DNA from: an uncultured Oscillospiraceae bacterium
GTDB taxonomy: Bacteria > Bacillota > Clostridia > Oscillospirales > Ruminococcaceae
Length of the DNA: 11,094 bases
Assembly: GCA_900543705.1 (NCBI GenBank)
Contig: UQSL01000062.1
Location: 1-11,094 of the forward strand
Direction of reading: 5' to 3'
The stretch's first letter is position 1. Every line of letters starts with the position of its first letter. Under the pieces are notes generated by a model. The model was not told the DNA's origin and did no database searches. It saw only the letters and a program-made list of their open reading frames with translations. The translations under genes were made by a program, and so were the position numbers. Of the stretch, positions 4,437 through 11,094 are shown piece by piece.

Positions 4437-6422
4437 ATGGAAAAGCACGCAGCGCAAAAGCGCATCGAAGAACTGAAAAAGATTGTGGAATACCACAGTT
4501 ACCGGTACTATGTACTGGATAATCCGGAGATCGAAGACTATGAATTCGACCGCCTGATGCATGAACTCATTGATTTAGAACAGGAATTTCCGGAACTTCA
4601 AACCCCGGATTCTCCGACGGTACGAGTCGGGGGGGCAACGCTCAACGACTTTCAAAAGGTGACGCACACTGTGCAGATGGGAAGCTTGCAGGACGTCTTT
4701 TCCACCAACGAGGTGAGAGAATTCGATGCAAGAGTACGTGAGACAATCCCTGCTCCGCTGTATGTAGTGGAGCCGAAAATCGACGGCCTTTCGGTATCCC
4801 TGGAATATACGGACGGAAGATTCACGCGAGGTTCTACCCGGGGAGACGGAATTGTAGGTGAGGATGTTACGGAAAACCTGAAAACAATTGCCTCCATTCC
4901 CCTCAATCTTCCTGAGAAGCTTCCACTGCTCGAAGTACGCGGAGAGGTTTATATGCCGCGGTTAAATTTTTTAAAGCTTGTCGAGCAGCAGGAGATGAAT
5001 GAGGAAACACCTTTTAAAAATCCCCGCAACGCAGCCGCGGGTTCCCTGCGGCAAAAGGACCCAAAGATTGCTGCAAAACGCAAGCTTGATATTTTTGTAT
5101 TCAACATCCAGCAAATTGAGGGAGAAGAACTTACATCCCATAAAGAATCCCTGGACTATTTAAAAGAGCAGCACTTCAAGGTCATCCCCTCCTATCAGCG
5201 CTATGACAACATTGAGGATGTGATTGCCCGTATTGAGGAAATCGGGCAGATGCGCGGGAATCTTTCTTATAACATTGACGGGGCTGTCGTCAAGGTCGAT
5301 GATTTTGCCCAGCGCGAACAGCTCGGTTCCACGGCGAAGTATCCGAGATGGGCGGTTGCCTATAAATATCCTCCTGAAGAAAAAAAGACGGTACTGACTT
5401 CGATTGAGATAAACGTAGGGCGTACAGGGGTGCTCACACCGACAGCGGTCTTTGACCCGATTGAGCTTGCCGGAACCACGGTTAGCCGTGCTGTTCTTCA
5501 CAACGAGGACTTTATTAAAGAGAAGGATATCCGCATCGGCGATAGGATTGTGGTGAGAAAAGCGGGGGACATTATCCCGGAAGTACTTTCCGTTGTCTCC
5601 CATGCCCCGGACAGCGTGCCCTATGAGATGCCGCACCGCTGTCCGTCCTGCGGGAGCGAGGTTTTCCGGCTCGACGACGAGGCGGCCTTGCGCTGTCTCA
5701 ATGCGGACTGTCCGGCACAACTGCTTCGAAACCTCATTCACTTTGCCTCCCGTGACGCGATGAATATAGAGGGGCTGGGCCCGGCGGTGATTGAAAGCCT
5801 GCTCGATCACAGCTTGCTCCACTCTCCGGCGGACCTCTACTCCCTGCAAAGGGAGCAGATTGCATCCTTGGAGAGAATGGGGGAAAAATCCGCCTCCAAC
5901 CTGTTGGAATCCATTGAGCGTTCCAAGCAGAATGATCTTTCCAAACTGCTGTTTGCACTCGGTATCCGCAATGTCGGTCAAAAGGCGGCGGTTTTGCTCG
6001 CACAGAAATTTCATCCTAGTGGCGCCCGGTTTGAAGCAAATGCAGAAGAGATTGCAGAGATTGACGGCTTTGGGAACGTTATGGCCCAAAGTGTGGTGGA
6101 TTTCTTTCTTCTGCCAGAGACAAAGGTACTAATTGACAAGCTCAAACAGGCTGGCGTAAACACCGAGTCCAAGCTCATTCCGGCTGGGGAGCGCCTTGCG
6201 GGGCTCACGTTCGTTCTGACCGGTACGCTGCCGACGCTGGGGCGTCGCGAGGCGGCGGCCATGATTGAACGAGAAGGGGGAAAGGTATCCTCCAGCGTCT
6301 CGAAAAAGACAAGCTATGTGGTTGCTGGGGAAGAAGCCGGCAGCAAACTGACCAAAGCTCAACAATTAGGAGTTGCGATCCTCGATGAAGCGGGACTGCT
6401 GTCTCTGCTGTCAAACGAGTGA
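4437..6422 (+). CDS. ligA: NAD+-dependent DNA ligase LigA
   Basis: LigA seals nicks in duplex DNA during replication and repair, using NAD+ to adenylate itself. I place the start at ATG 4437 (661 aa), six bases after CGGAGGT; a longer frame to 4338 would include the promoter and unrelated residues. Domain order is complete: Ia NAD+-binding region (YHSYRYYVLDNP), nucleotidyltransferase with AMP-accepting K114 in PKIDG, E170 in RGEVYM and D281/K286 in IDGAVVKV, OB fold, a four-Cys zinc finger (C402, C405, C420, C425), helix-hairpin-helix repeats (~430-570), and a BRCT domain (~587-657) with LTGTLP. Length fits the ~670-aa family norm. gatC follows after 42 bases with no terminator, so they are likely cotranscribed. 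Confidence 0.97.
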   Translation: MEKHAAQKRIEELKKIVEYHSYRYYVLDNPEIEDYEFDRLMHELIDLEQEFPELQTPDSPTVRVGGATLNDFQKVTHTVQMGSLQDVFSTNEVREFDARVRETIPAPLYVVEPKIDGLSVSLEYTDGRFTRGSTRGDGIVGEDVTENLKTIASIPLNLPEKLPLLEVRGEVYMPRLNFLKLVEQQEMNEETPFKNPRNAAAGSLRQKDPKIAAKRKLDIFVFNIQQIEGEELTSHKESLDYLKEQHFKVIPSYQRYDNIEDVIARIEEIGQMRGNLSYNIDGAVVKVDDFAQREQLGSTAKYPRWAVAYKYPPEEKKTVLTSIEINVGRTGVLTPTAVFDPIELAGTTVSRAVLHNEDFIKEKDIRIGDRIVVRKAGDIIPEVLSVVSHAPDSVPYEMPHRCPSCGSEVFRLDDEAALRCLNADCPAQLLRNLIHFASRDAMNIEGLGPAVIESLLDHSLLHSPADLYSLQREQIASLERMGEKSASNLLESIERSKQNDLSKLLFALGIRNVGQKAAVLLAQKFHPSGARFEANAEEIAEIDGFGNVMAQSVVDFFLLPETKVLIDKLKQAGVNTESKLIPAGERLAGLTFVLTGTLPTLGRREAAAMIEREGGKVSSSVSKKTSYVVAGEEAGSKLTKAQQLGVAILDEAGLLSLLSNE

Positions 6423-6464
6423 TGTAAACTGATACACAATTATCAAACAAAGGGGAATCACAAG

Positions 6465-6740
6465 GTGCAGGAACTTCCATTTAATATTCATAAGATAGCC
6501 AAACTCTCCATGCTATCCCTTACCGAGCAGGAAGCAGAAAAGTATGAATCCATCATTAAGGAAACAATCGCGTCCATCGAAACGCTTCCCGAAGCAGGAG
6601 GGGATGAGGTGCAGCCGCCGAACGTTCCGATGCATCTGCGGGAAGACGTTGTACAACCTTCTACGAAGCGGGATGATTTGCTGAAAAGTGCTCCGCAGGT
6701 GGAAGCAGGATGCTTTGTTGTACCAAAGATTGTGGAATAG
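6465..6740 (+). CDS. gatC: Asp/Glu-tRNA(Asn/Gln) amidotransferase subunit C
   Basis: GatC is the small subunit that wraps around GatA and GatB and stabilises the transamidosome. The start is GTG 6465, about nine bases after AAGGGGA; the protein is 91 aa, normal for the family (~95). Recognisable parts are the N-terminal helix pair (IAKLSMLSLTEQEAEKY, where the typical family has LARL-L-E-E), the central P-x-x-VPMHLREDVV segment, and the C-terminal KSAPQVEAGCFVVPKIVE with the near-invariant VPKIVE end. The stop overlaps the ribosome-binding site of gatA, so translation is probably coupled. Confidence 0.95.
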   Translation: MQELPFNIHKIAKLSMLSLTEQEAEKYESIIKETIASIETLPEAGGDEVQPPNVPMHLREDVVQPSTKRDDLLKSAPQVEAGCFVVPKIVE

Positions 6741-6752
6741 GAGGCTCAAGTG

Positions 6753-8216
6753 ATGCAGTTGTATGAAAAGAGCGCATCTGAACTGCACGATATGCTCAGA
6801 AACAAAGAGTGCAGCGCGGTAGAAATCGCAAATTCTGTATTTGAGAGAATTGAACAGGTGGAAGACAGAGTCGAAGCTTACATCACTCTGACAAAGGAGA
6901 GCGCAATGGAAACGGCGCGCTTGGTCGACGAAAAGCTCGCAAAGGGGGAGGAGCTTCCCATGCTTGCAGGCATCCCGGTCGGTGTCAAGGACAATCTGGC
7001 GACGAAGGGCGTGCAGACGACAAGCGCTTCCAAAATGCTCGAGGGCTTTGTCCCGCCGTATGACGCGACGGTTGTCTCCAAAATCAAGGAGTCGTTGGCG
7101 ATTATCCCGGGCAAGCTTAATTTGGATGAGTTTGCAATGGGTTCCTCCTGTCAGACCTCCTATTATAAAAAGACAAAAAATCCATGGGATTTGACCCGTG
7201 TCCCAGGAGGTTCCTCCGGCGGCTCCGCCGCAGCACTTGCCGCAGGCGAGACGATTCTTGCTTTCGGTACCGATACCGGCGGCTCCATCCGCCAGCCGGG
7301 CGCGTTCTGCCATGTCATTGGCATGAAGCCGACCTATGGTACCGTTTCCCGTTACGGGCTGTTTGCGCTCTCCTCCTCCATGGATCAGATTGGGCCGATG
7401 GGAAAGACGGTCCGCGATACCGCCATGCTGCTCAGCGCGATGCGTGGGCACGACCCAATGGATGCCACCTCCTCGGACAAAGGCCTTGGTGATTTGCTGG
7501 GAGGGCTGAACAACAGCATTAAGGGTCTGAAAATCGGCCTGCCAAAAGAGTATTTCTGCGAGGGCGTAGACCCTGAAATCTTAGAGGCGGCACATCGCGC
7601 TGCCAAAGAGTTGGAAGCACAGGGAGCGGAACTGGTGGAAATATCCCTTCCGAGCACCCCGTATGCGATGCCAATATACAATGTGCTCGGCAATATGGAG
7701 GCCGCCTCCAACCTTGCGCGCTATGACGGCGTACGGTATGGATTCCGCGCACAGGGTGCGTCGAGCTTTCATGAAATGTTTGAGAAAACCCGTTCCGAGG
7801 GAATGGGAGATGAGGTCAAAAGGCGTATTTTCATGGGAAATCTCGTCCTGACCGAGGGCAGGAAGCACGATTATTACCGCCGTGCAAAATACGCCCAGGC
7901 ACTGATGAACAGGGAGTTTGACGAGGCGTTTGAAAAATGCGACGTCCTGCTCTCCCCGGCAACCCCGCGTGTCGCCTTTAAGGTCGATGCGCCGATTGAT
8001 GAACATATGAAAAAATACGCGAACGACATGTTCCTGACCCCGTCCAATATCGCGGGGATTCCATCCCTGTCCATCCCATGCGGCATTACCAAAGCCGGAT
8101 TGCCAGTCGGCCTGCAGCTGTGCGGCCCGATGTTCTCTGACGGACTGCTGCTTAACGTTGCACAAATCTATGAAAACATCTACGGCGGCTTTAACAAGAT
8201 GCCGGAGCTTAAATAA
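6753..8216 (+). CDS. gatA: Asp/Glu-tRNA(Asn/Gln) amidotransferase subunit A
   Basis: GatA is an amidase-signature enzyme that hydrolyses glutamine and channels ammonia to GatB for conversion of Glu-tRNA(Gln) or Asp-tRNA(Asn). I prefer ATG 6753 (487 aa), eight bases after AGGAGG; a GTG directly before it (6750) is possible. With this start the Ser-cisSer-Lys triad falls at K79 (in IPVGVKDN), S154 (in PGGSSGGSAAA) and nucleophile S178 (in DTGGSIRQPG), exactly as in characterised GatA proteins. The C-terminal part has MPIYNVLGNMEAASNLARYD and LTPSNIAGIPSLSIPCG. It is full length and intact, and lies between gatC and gatB with 12 and 18 base gaps. Confidence 0.98.
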   Translation: MQLYEKSASELHDMLRNKECSAVEIANSVFERIEQVEDRVEAYITLTKESAMETARLVDEKLAKGEELPMLAGIPVGVKDNLATKGVQTTSASKMLEGFVPPYDATVVSKIKESLAIIPGKLNLDEFAMGSSCQTSYYKKTKNPWDLTRVPGGSSGGSAAALAAGETILAFGTDTGGSIRQPGAFCHVIGMKPTYGTVSRYGLFALSSSMDQIGPMGKTVRDTAMLLSAMRGHDPMDATSSDKGLGDLLGGLNNSIKGLKIGLPKEYFCEGVDPEILEAAHRAAKELEAQGAELVEISLPSTPYAMPIYNVLGNMEAASNLARYDGVRYGFRAQGASSFHEMFEKTRSEGMGDEVKRRIFMGNLVLTEGRKHDYYRRAKYAQALMNREFDEAFEKCDVLLSPATPRVAFKVDAPIDEHMKKYANDMFLTPSNIAGIPSLSIPCGITKAGLPVGLQLCGPMFSDGLLLNVAQIYENIYGGFNKMPELK

Positions 8217-8234
8217 GAAAGGCGGTTACTTTCA

Positions 8235-9677
8235 ATGGATTACGAGGTAGTCATCGGCTTGGAGGGACACGCCGAGCTTAATACGCAAACGAAAATCTTC
8301 TGCGGCTGTAAAAACAGCTTTGGCGCGGAAGTCAACACCAACTGCTGCCCCATCTGCACCGGGATGCCGGGCACGTTGCCGGTACTCAACAAAAAAGTAG
8401 TCGAGTACGCGGTCAAGATGGGCCTGGCCTGTGGGTGCACCATCAGCGAAGTCAGCACGATGGATCGCAAAAACTACTATTATCCCGACTTACCCAAGGC
8501 ATACCAGATTACACAGGGCACCAACCAAATCTGCAAAAACGGCGGGGTGGAGATAGTCCTTGACGAGGGAAAATCCCGCAAGGTCATTGGAATTGAGGAA
8601 ATCCACATCGAGGAAGACGCGGGCAAGCTGCTCCACGACGAGAGCTTTTCCGGAAGTCTCATTGACTACAACCGCTGCGGCGTTCCCCTGATTGAAATCG
8701 TCACCAAGCCGGATATGAGGAGCGCGGAGGAGGCAAGGGCTTTCCTGGAAACTATCAAATCCATCCTGCAGTATCTGGATATTTCCGACTGCAAGATGCA
8801 GGAGGGCTCCATCCGCTGTGACGTCAACGTCTCTCTGCGGCCAAAGGGTAGCGATACCTTTGGAACCCGCTGTGAGATGAAAAACATCAACACCTTCAGC
8901 GGAGCGGAGCGCGCCATCCGTTATGAGGCACAGCGCCAAAAAGAAATCCTCGAGGCCGGCGGCGTCATCGAGCAGGAAACCCTGCGCTGGGATGACGTAA
9001 AAGGCAAAAACTTTCCCATGCGCTCCAAAGGTGACGCGGCGGATTACCGCTACTTCCCGGAGCCGGACCTCTACACTGTGGTTGTAGAGCCGGAGCTTAT
9101 TGAGCGCTTAAAGGAAGAGCAGCCGGAGCTTCCGAATGCGAAGACCATCCGGTATCTGGAGGATTACCAGCTTCCTTTGACGGATATTAACCTCTTTATT
9201 GAGAACCCGGACAAGGCGGACTTCTTCGAGGCCTGCATGGAGGGGACGAAGCTTAAGCCGCGCACTGTTGCCAACTGGATTTTGGTGGATATTACCCGGA
9301 TCCTCAACGAGAAAAACCTTACGCTTGCGGATACCATGATGAATCCAGACAAGCTGTGCCGCCTGATTTCCCTTGTGGAGGATGGAAAAATCTCCTCAAC
9401 TGCGGGACGTACCGTTCTTGACGAGGTGATCTTCTCCGACAAGGAGCCGGAGGAGATTGTCAAGGAGAAGGGGCTTGCCCAGGTCAGCGATAAGGGCGCA
9501 CTCGAGGCAATCGCCAAGGATATTCTAGCAAAGAACGAAAAGGCCGTGAACGACTACAAAAACGGCAAGACCAATGTGCTCGGCTTCTTGGTAGGCCAGT
9601 GTATGAAGGCTTCCAAAGGACAGGGCAACCCTGCGATTTTAAGAGAGCTATTGTCCAGCCTAATTGAGCAGATGTAA
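8235..9677 (+). CDS. gatB: Asp/Glu-tRNA(Asn/Gln) amidotransferase subunit B
   Basis: GatB phosphorylates the acyl group of mischarged Glu-tRNA(Gln)/Asp-tRNA(Asn) and aminates it with ammonia from GatA. The 480-aa protein starts at ATG 8235, nine bases after AAAGGCGG. The kinase-type cradle carries IGLEGHAEL, a cysteine cluster (C23-x-C25 and C37-C38-P-I-C41) of the zinc-binding subtype, DRKNYYYPDLPKAYQITQ, HIEEDAGK, GVPLIEIVT and DYRYFPEPDL. The helical and YqeY-like tRNA-binding tail occupies about residues 330-480 and ends LRELLSSLIEQ. One oddity is G11, where most relatives have Val (GLEVH). The gene is last in the operon and is followed by a hairpin. Confidence 0.97.
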   Translation: MDYEVVIGLEGHAELNTQTKIFCGCKNSFGAEVNTNCCPICTGMPGTLPVLNKKVVEYAVKMGLACGCTISEVSTMDRKNYYYPDLPKAYQITQGTNQICKNGGVEIVLDEGKSRKVIGIEEIHIEEDAGKLLHDESFSGSLIDYNRCGVPLIEIVTKPDMRSAEEARAFLETIKSILQYLDISDCKMQEGSIRCDVNVSLRPKGSDTFGTRCEMKNINTFSGAERAIRYEAQRQKEILEAGGVIEQETLRWDDVKGKNFPMRSKGDAADYRYFPEPDLYTVVVEPELIERLKEEQPELPNAKTIRYLEDYQLPLTDINLFIENPDKADFFEACMEGTKLKPRTVANWILVDITRILNEKNLTLADTMMNPDKLCRLISLVEDGKISSTAGRTVLDEVIFSDKEPEEIVKEKGLAQVSDKGALEAIAKDILAKNEKAVNDYKNGKTNVLGFLVGQCMKASKGQGNPAILRELLSSLIEQM

Positions 9678-9679
9678 TC

Positions 9680-9741
9680 TTAATATAAAACGAAACACCC
9701 TACTTGTTAAATAGTATATCATACTGTCTAACAGGTGGGGT
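9680..9741 (-). terminator. terminator of the Ser/Thr-rich gene, possibly shared with gatB
   Basis: Left arm 9697-9709 (ACCCTACTTGTTA) pairs with right arm 9729-9741 (TAACAGGTGGGGT) over 13 positions, two of them G-U when read as plus-strand RNA. Inside is a second stem, AGTAT/ATACT. The minus-strand tail GTTTCGTTTTATATT is U-rich; the plus-strand tail TCATTTCTATC is weaker. Confidence 0.6.
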
Positions 9742-9750
9742 TCATTTCTA

Positions 9751-9903
9751 TCAGCATCTATTTGTGCTTGTCGTGGAAGAGTGATTACTGGAAGAGTCAA
9801 AGGAACTGTTGCTGGTGCTGCTCGTAGTTTTGCCCGAGCTTGCATTACTGGAGGAATTGCCCTTTCCGCTGGTGCAACTGTTTAAGGATACAAAAAAGCT
9901 CAT
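9751..9903 (-). CDS. 50-aa Ser/Thr-rich peptide with Cys at residue 10 and at the end
   Basis: I recognise no family. On the minus strand AGGGAGG (9917-9911) lies seven bases before ATG 9903, and the frame ends with TGA at 9751. The peptide begins MSFFVSLNSCTSGKG and then becomes low-complexity: by my count 20 Ser and 7 Thr in 50 residues (54%), with Asn, Gly, Lys and His interspersed, ending STTSTNRC. Only two Cys are present, C10 and C50. There is no clear signal peptide; the N-terminal seven residues are only mildly hydrophobic. A U-tailed hairpin follows the stop, so the unit is self-contained and antisense to its neighbours gatB and spoIIIAA. It might be a modified peptide precursor, a spore or surface peptide, or a disordered linker-like protein. 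None of these is shown. Confidence 0.5.
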   Translation of the reverse strand: MSFFVSLNSCTSGKGNSSSNASSGKTTSSTSNSSFDSSSNHSSTTSTNRC

Positions 9904-9981
9904 GACCTATCCTCCCTAGGAAGTTGGTTTATTTGAATGAATTCCCATTTTATTACTTTAATACCGATCTAAAAGCTGAAA

Positions 9982-9996
9982 AATAACATAGTTATT
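9982..9996. repeat. 15-bp AT-rich palindrome
   Basis: AATAAC-ATA-GTTATT is a perfect 6-bp inverted repeat in the 234-base gap between the Ser/Thr-rich gene and spoIIIAA. It could be an operator for either divergent unit. I could not place a convincing promoter for either gene in this gap. Confidence 0.35.
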
Positions 9997-10046
9997 GGTT
10001 AGATATCGAGAGATTGTGGCGAATTTCATCGAGATATGAAACGGCG

Positions 10047-10082
10047 GCGCCGGACAAGTTTTGTCCGGCGCTGTTCTATTTG
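10047..10082 (+). terminator. GC-rich hairpin ahead of spoIIIAA
   Basis: GCGCCGGACAA (10047-10057) pairs perfectly with TTGTCCGGCGC (10061-10071) around GTT, followed by the partly U-rich TGTTCTATTTG. It may stop read-through into spoIIIAA, or sit in its leader; it ends 66 bases before the ATG. Confidence 0.6.
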
Positions 10083-10137
10083 TGGACAAAGCTCCATAAG
10101 AATAGAACAATCCCAAAAGAAAAAGGAGCAGTCAAAA

Positions 10138-11094
10138 ATGGCAGAGAAGAATAAATTACCGTTTGATGAGGCGGTGGACAGCCTTCCGCAGTCATGGGGG
10201 GAGATTCTCCACTTTTTACCGAGAAGCGTAAAAGAACGTGCGACGGAAATCCGGTTTCGGACAGGCCGTCCGGTCAGTATCACCGCCGGAGCGAAAAACT
10301 ATTACATAACCAAGCTCTCCGCGCTGACGGAGAATCCGGACAGTCACTGCCTGTCCATTGACAAGCGGGGGATGGAGGAATTGGTGCTCCATCTGTGCGG
10401 CTATTCCCTCCACAGCCATCAGGATGACCTCGTACAGGGTTTCGTTACCTTAAAAGGTGGGCACCGCGCGGGGCTCTGCGGAACTGCGGTCACCCGGAAG
10501 AACGAGCTTTGCTCCGTGAAGCAGGCTTCCTCCGTCAATTTGAGGATAGCCCGCGAGATGAAGGGCTGCGCTCAGGAATTTGTCCGCAGGGTCTTTGCCG
10601 ACGGGCTGCACAATGTGCTGGTGGCCGGCAGCCCGGCGAGCGGGAAAACTACGCTGATTCGGGACGCCGTACGCCTGCTTTCTAAGTCAAACCAAATTGC
10701 GGTCGTCGACGAGAGAAGCGAGATTGCCGCGAGCGCTTACGGCGAACCGCAAAACGATGTCGGCGTACTCACCGATATTTTGGACGGGTACCCGAAGGCA
10801 CAGGGAATCCTGGCGGCGATCCGCTCGCTATCCCCGGATTTAATTGTATGCGATGAGATCGGCTCTGCGGAGGACGTCGCTGCCGTCGAAACCGGGACAA
10901 ACAGCGGGATCCATATCCTGGCGACCGTCCATGCGGCGAGCTTTGAGGAATTGATGCGCAAGCGGCCCATCCAGGAGCTTGTGGAGAGCGGCGCCATCGA
11001 CAGCATTGTATTTTTGAAGTCCCGGCAGAACCCGGGAAAAATTGAGAGGATTGTAATGGCGGGGGGAAAAATTTCCCCAATATGTTGGGGCGTT
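10138..11094 (+). CDS. spoIIIAA: stage III sporulation protein AA, ATPase (runs off the window)
   Basis: SpoIIIAA is the secretion-type ATPase of the SpoIIIA-SpoIIQ channel linking mother cell and forespore, made in the mother cell after engulfment begins. The start is ATG 10138, nine bases after AAGGAG; 319 codons are visible without a stop, about the full length expected (~310-330 aa), so only the last few residues are lost. The N-terminal region contains TEIRFRTGRPV, and the middle has GFVTLKGGHRAGLCGTAV and the INLRIARE-like S-V-N-L-R-I-A-R-E. The AAA/GspE-like core has Walker A GSPASGKTT (164-172), V-V-D-E-R-S-E-I, and Walker B DLIVCDEIG (234-242), then A-T-V-H-A. The rest of spoIIIAB-AH probably follows outside the window. 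Expression in this family is sigma-E dependent; I could not fix such a promoter here. Confidence 0.95.
   Translation, partial: MAEKNKLPFDEAVDSLPQSWGEILHFLPRSVKERATEIRFRTGRPVSITAGAKNYYITKLSALTENPDSHCLSIDKRGMEELVLHLCGYSLHSHQDDLVQGFVTLKGGHRAGLCGTAVTRKNELCSVKQASSVNLRIAREMKGCAQEFVRRVFADGLHNVLVAGSPASGKTTLIRDAVRLLSKSNQIAVVDERSEIAASAYGEPQNDVGVLTDILDGYPKAQGILAAIRSLSPDLIVCDEIGSAEDVAAVETGTNSGIHILATVHAASFEELMRKRPIQELVESGAIDSIVFLKSRQNPGKIERIVMAGGKISPICWGV

Noticed and set aside
5160..6089. Long minus-strand frame opposite ligA (309 codons), and similar frames opposite gatC/gatA and gatB.
   Set aside because: Lies fully within well-supported genes on the other strand, with no motifs. These are shadows of the codon bias.
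9754..9885. Plus-strand Gly/Ala/Arg-rich open frame resembling a glycine-zipper or bacteriocin-like peptide.
   Set aside because: It has no usable start codon, and it is the complement of the Ser/Thr-rich minus-strand gene, whose Ser and Thr codons generate Gly, Ala and Arg on the other strand.
9921..10137. Sigma-E-type promoter for spoIIIAA.
   Set aside because: Some CATA-like segments exist, but none has a properly spaced -35 element, so I did not call one.
1..11094. CRISPR array, tRNA, rRNA, riboswitch or intact insertion sequence.
   Set aside because: I found no regularly spaced repeats, no cloverleaf-like tRNA, no conserved riboswitch core and no transposase with flanking terminal repeats.

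Overview
The window looks like a chromosomal segment of a spore-forming Clostridia member, probably near Oscillospiraceae. The evidence is a SpoIIIAA gene at the right edge, an orphan receiver protein with a Spo0A-type DNA-binding domain, a ligA-gatCAB operon with Firmicutes-type ribosome-binding sites, a cysteine-rich GatB N-terminus and a VanZ-family membrane protein. The genus assignment is inference; no rRNA or other taxonomic marker is present.

Left third (about 1-2480) is an accessory, decayed region. On the plus strand lie three remnants in series: an ImmA/IrrE-like C-terminal half without an HExxH motif, a short internal piece of a MazF/NdoA-type toxin, and a short catalytic-domain piece of a large serine recombinase. 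On the minus strand are a 64-aa unknown protein, the C-terminal half of an Xre/cI-type repressor, and an intact 97-aa coiled-coil protein with its own promoter and terminator. About 880 bases (1601-2480) then hold only inverted repeats and one doubtful small ORF. This pattern fits the scar of one or more integrated elements.

Middle (2498-4277): a consensus promoter drives an orphan REC-Spo0A_C response regulator that ends in a strong terminator. Just downstream, and missed by ordinary length cut-offs, is a 17-aa tryptophan-rich micropeptide. It has a strong Shine-Dalgarno, a perfect 9-bp/9-bp inverted repeat and a perfect Spo0A box upstream, and a bidirectional terminator shared with the convergent vanZ-like gene.

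Right half: ligA (NAD+-dependent DNA ligase) and gatC-gatA-gatB (Asp/Glu-tRNA amidotransferase) are tightly spaced and probably one operon behind a promoter at 4380-4408. LigA serves replication and repair; GatCAB makes Gln-tRNA(Gln) and/or Asn-tRNA(Asn). Between gatB and spoIIIAA, on the minus strand, is a second hidden small gene: a 50-aa peptide that is 54% Ser/Thr with Cys at position 10 and at the last residue, with a strong ribosome-binding site and a terminator. spoIIIAA, which encodes the ATPase of the mother cell-forespore SpoIIIA channel, runs to the window edge.

The items most worth following up are the Trp-rich micropeptide beside the Spo0A-like regulator and the Ser/Thr-rich peptide between gatB and spoIIIAA.
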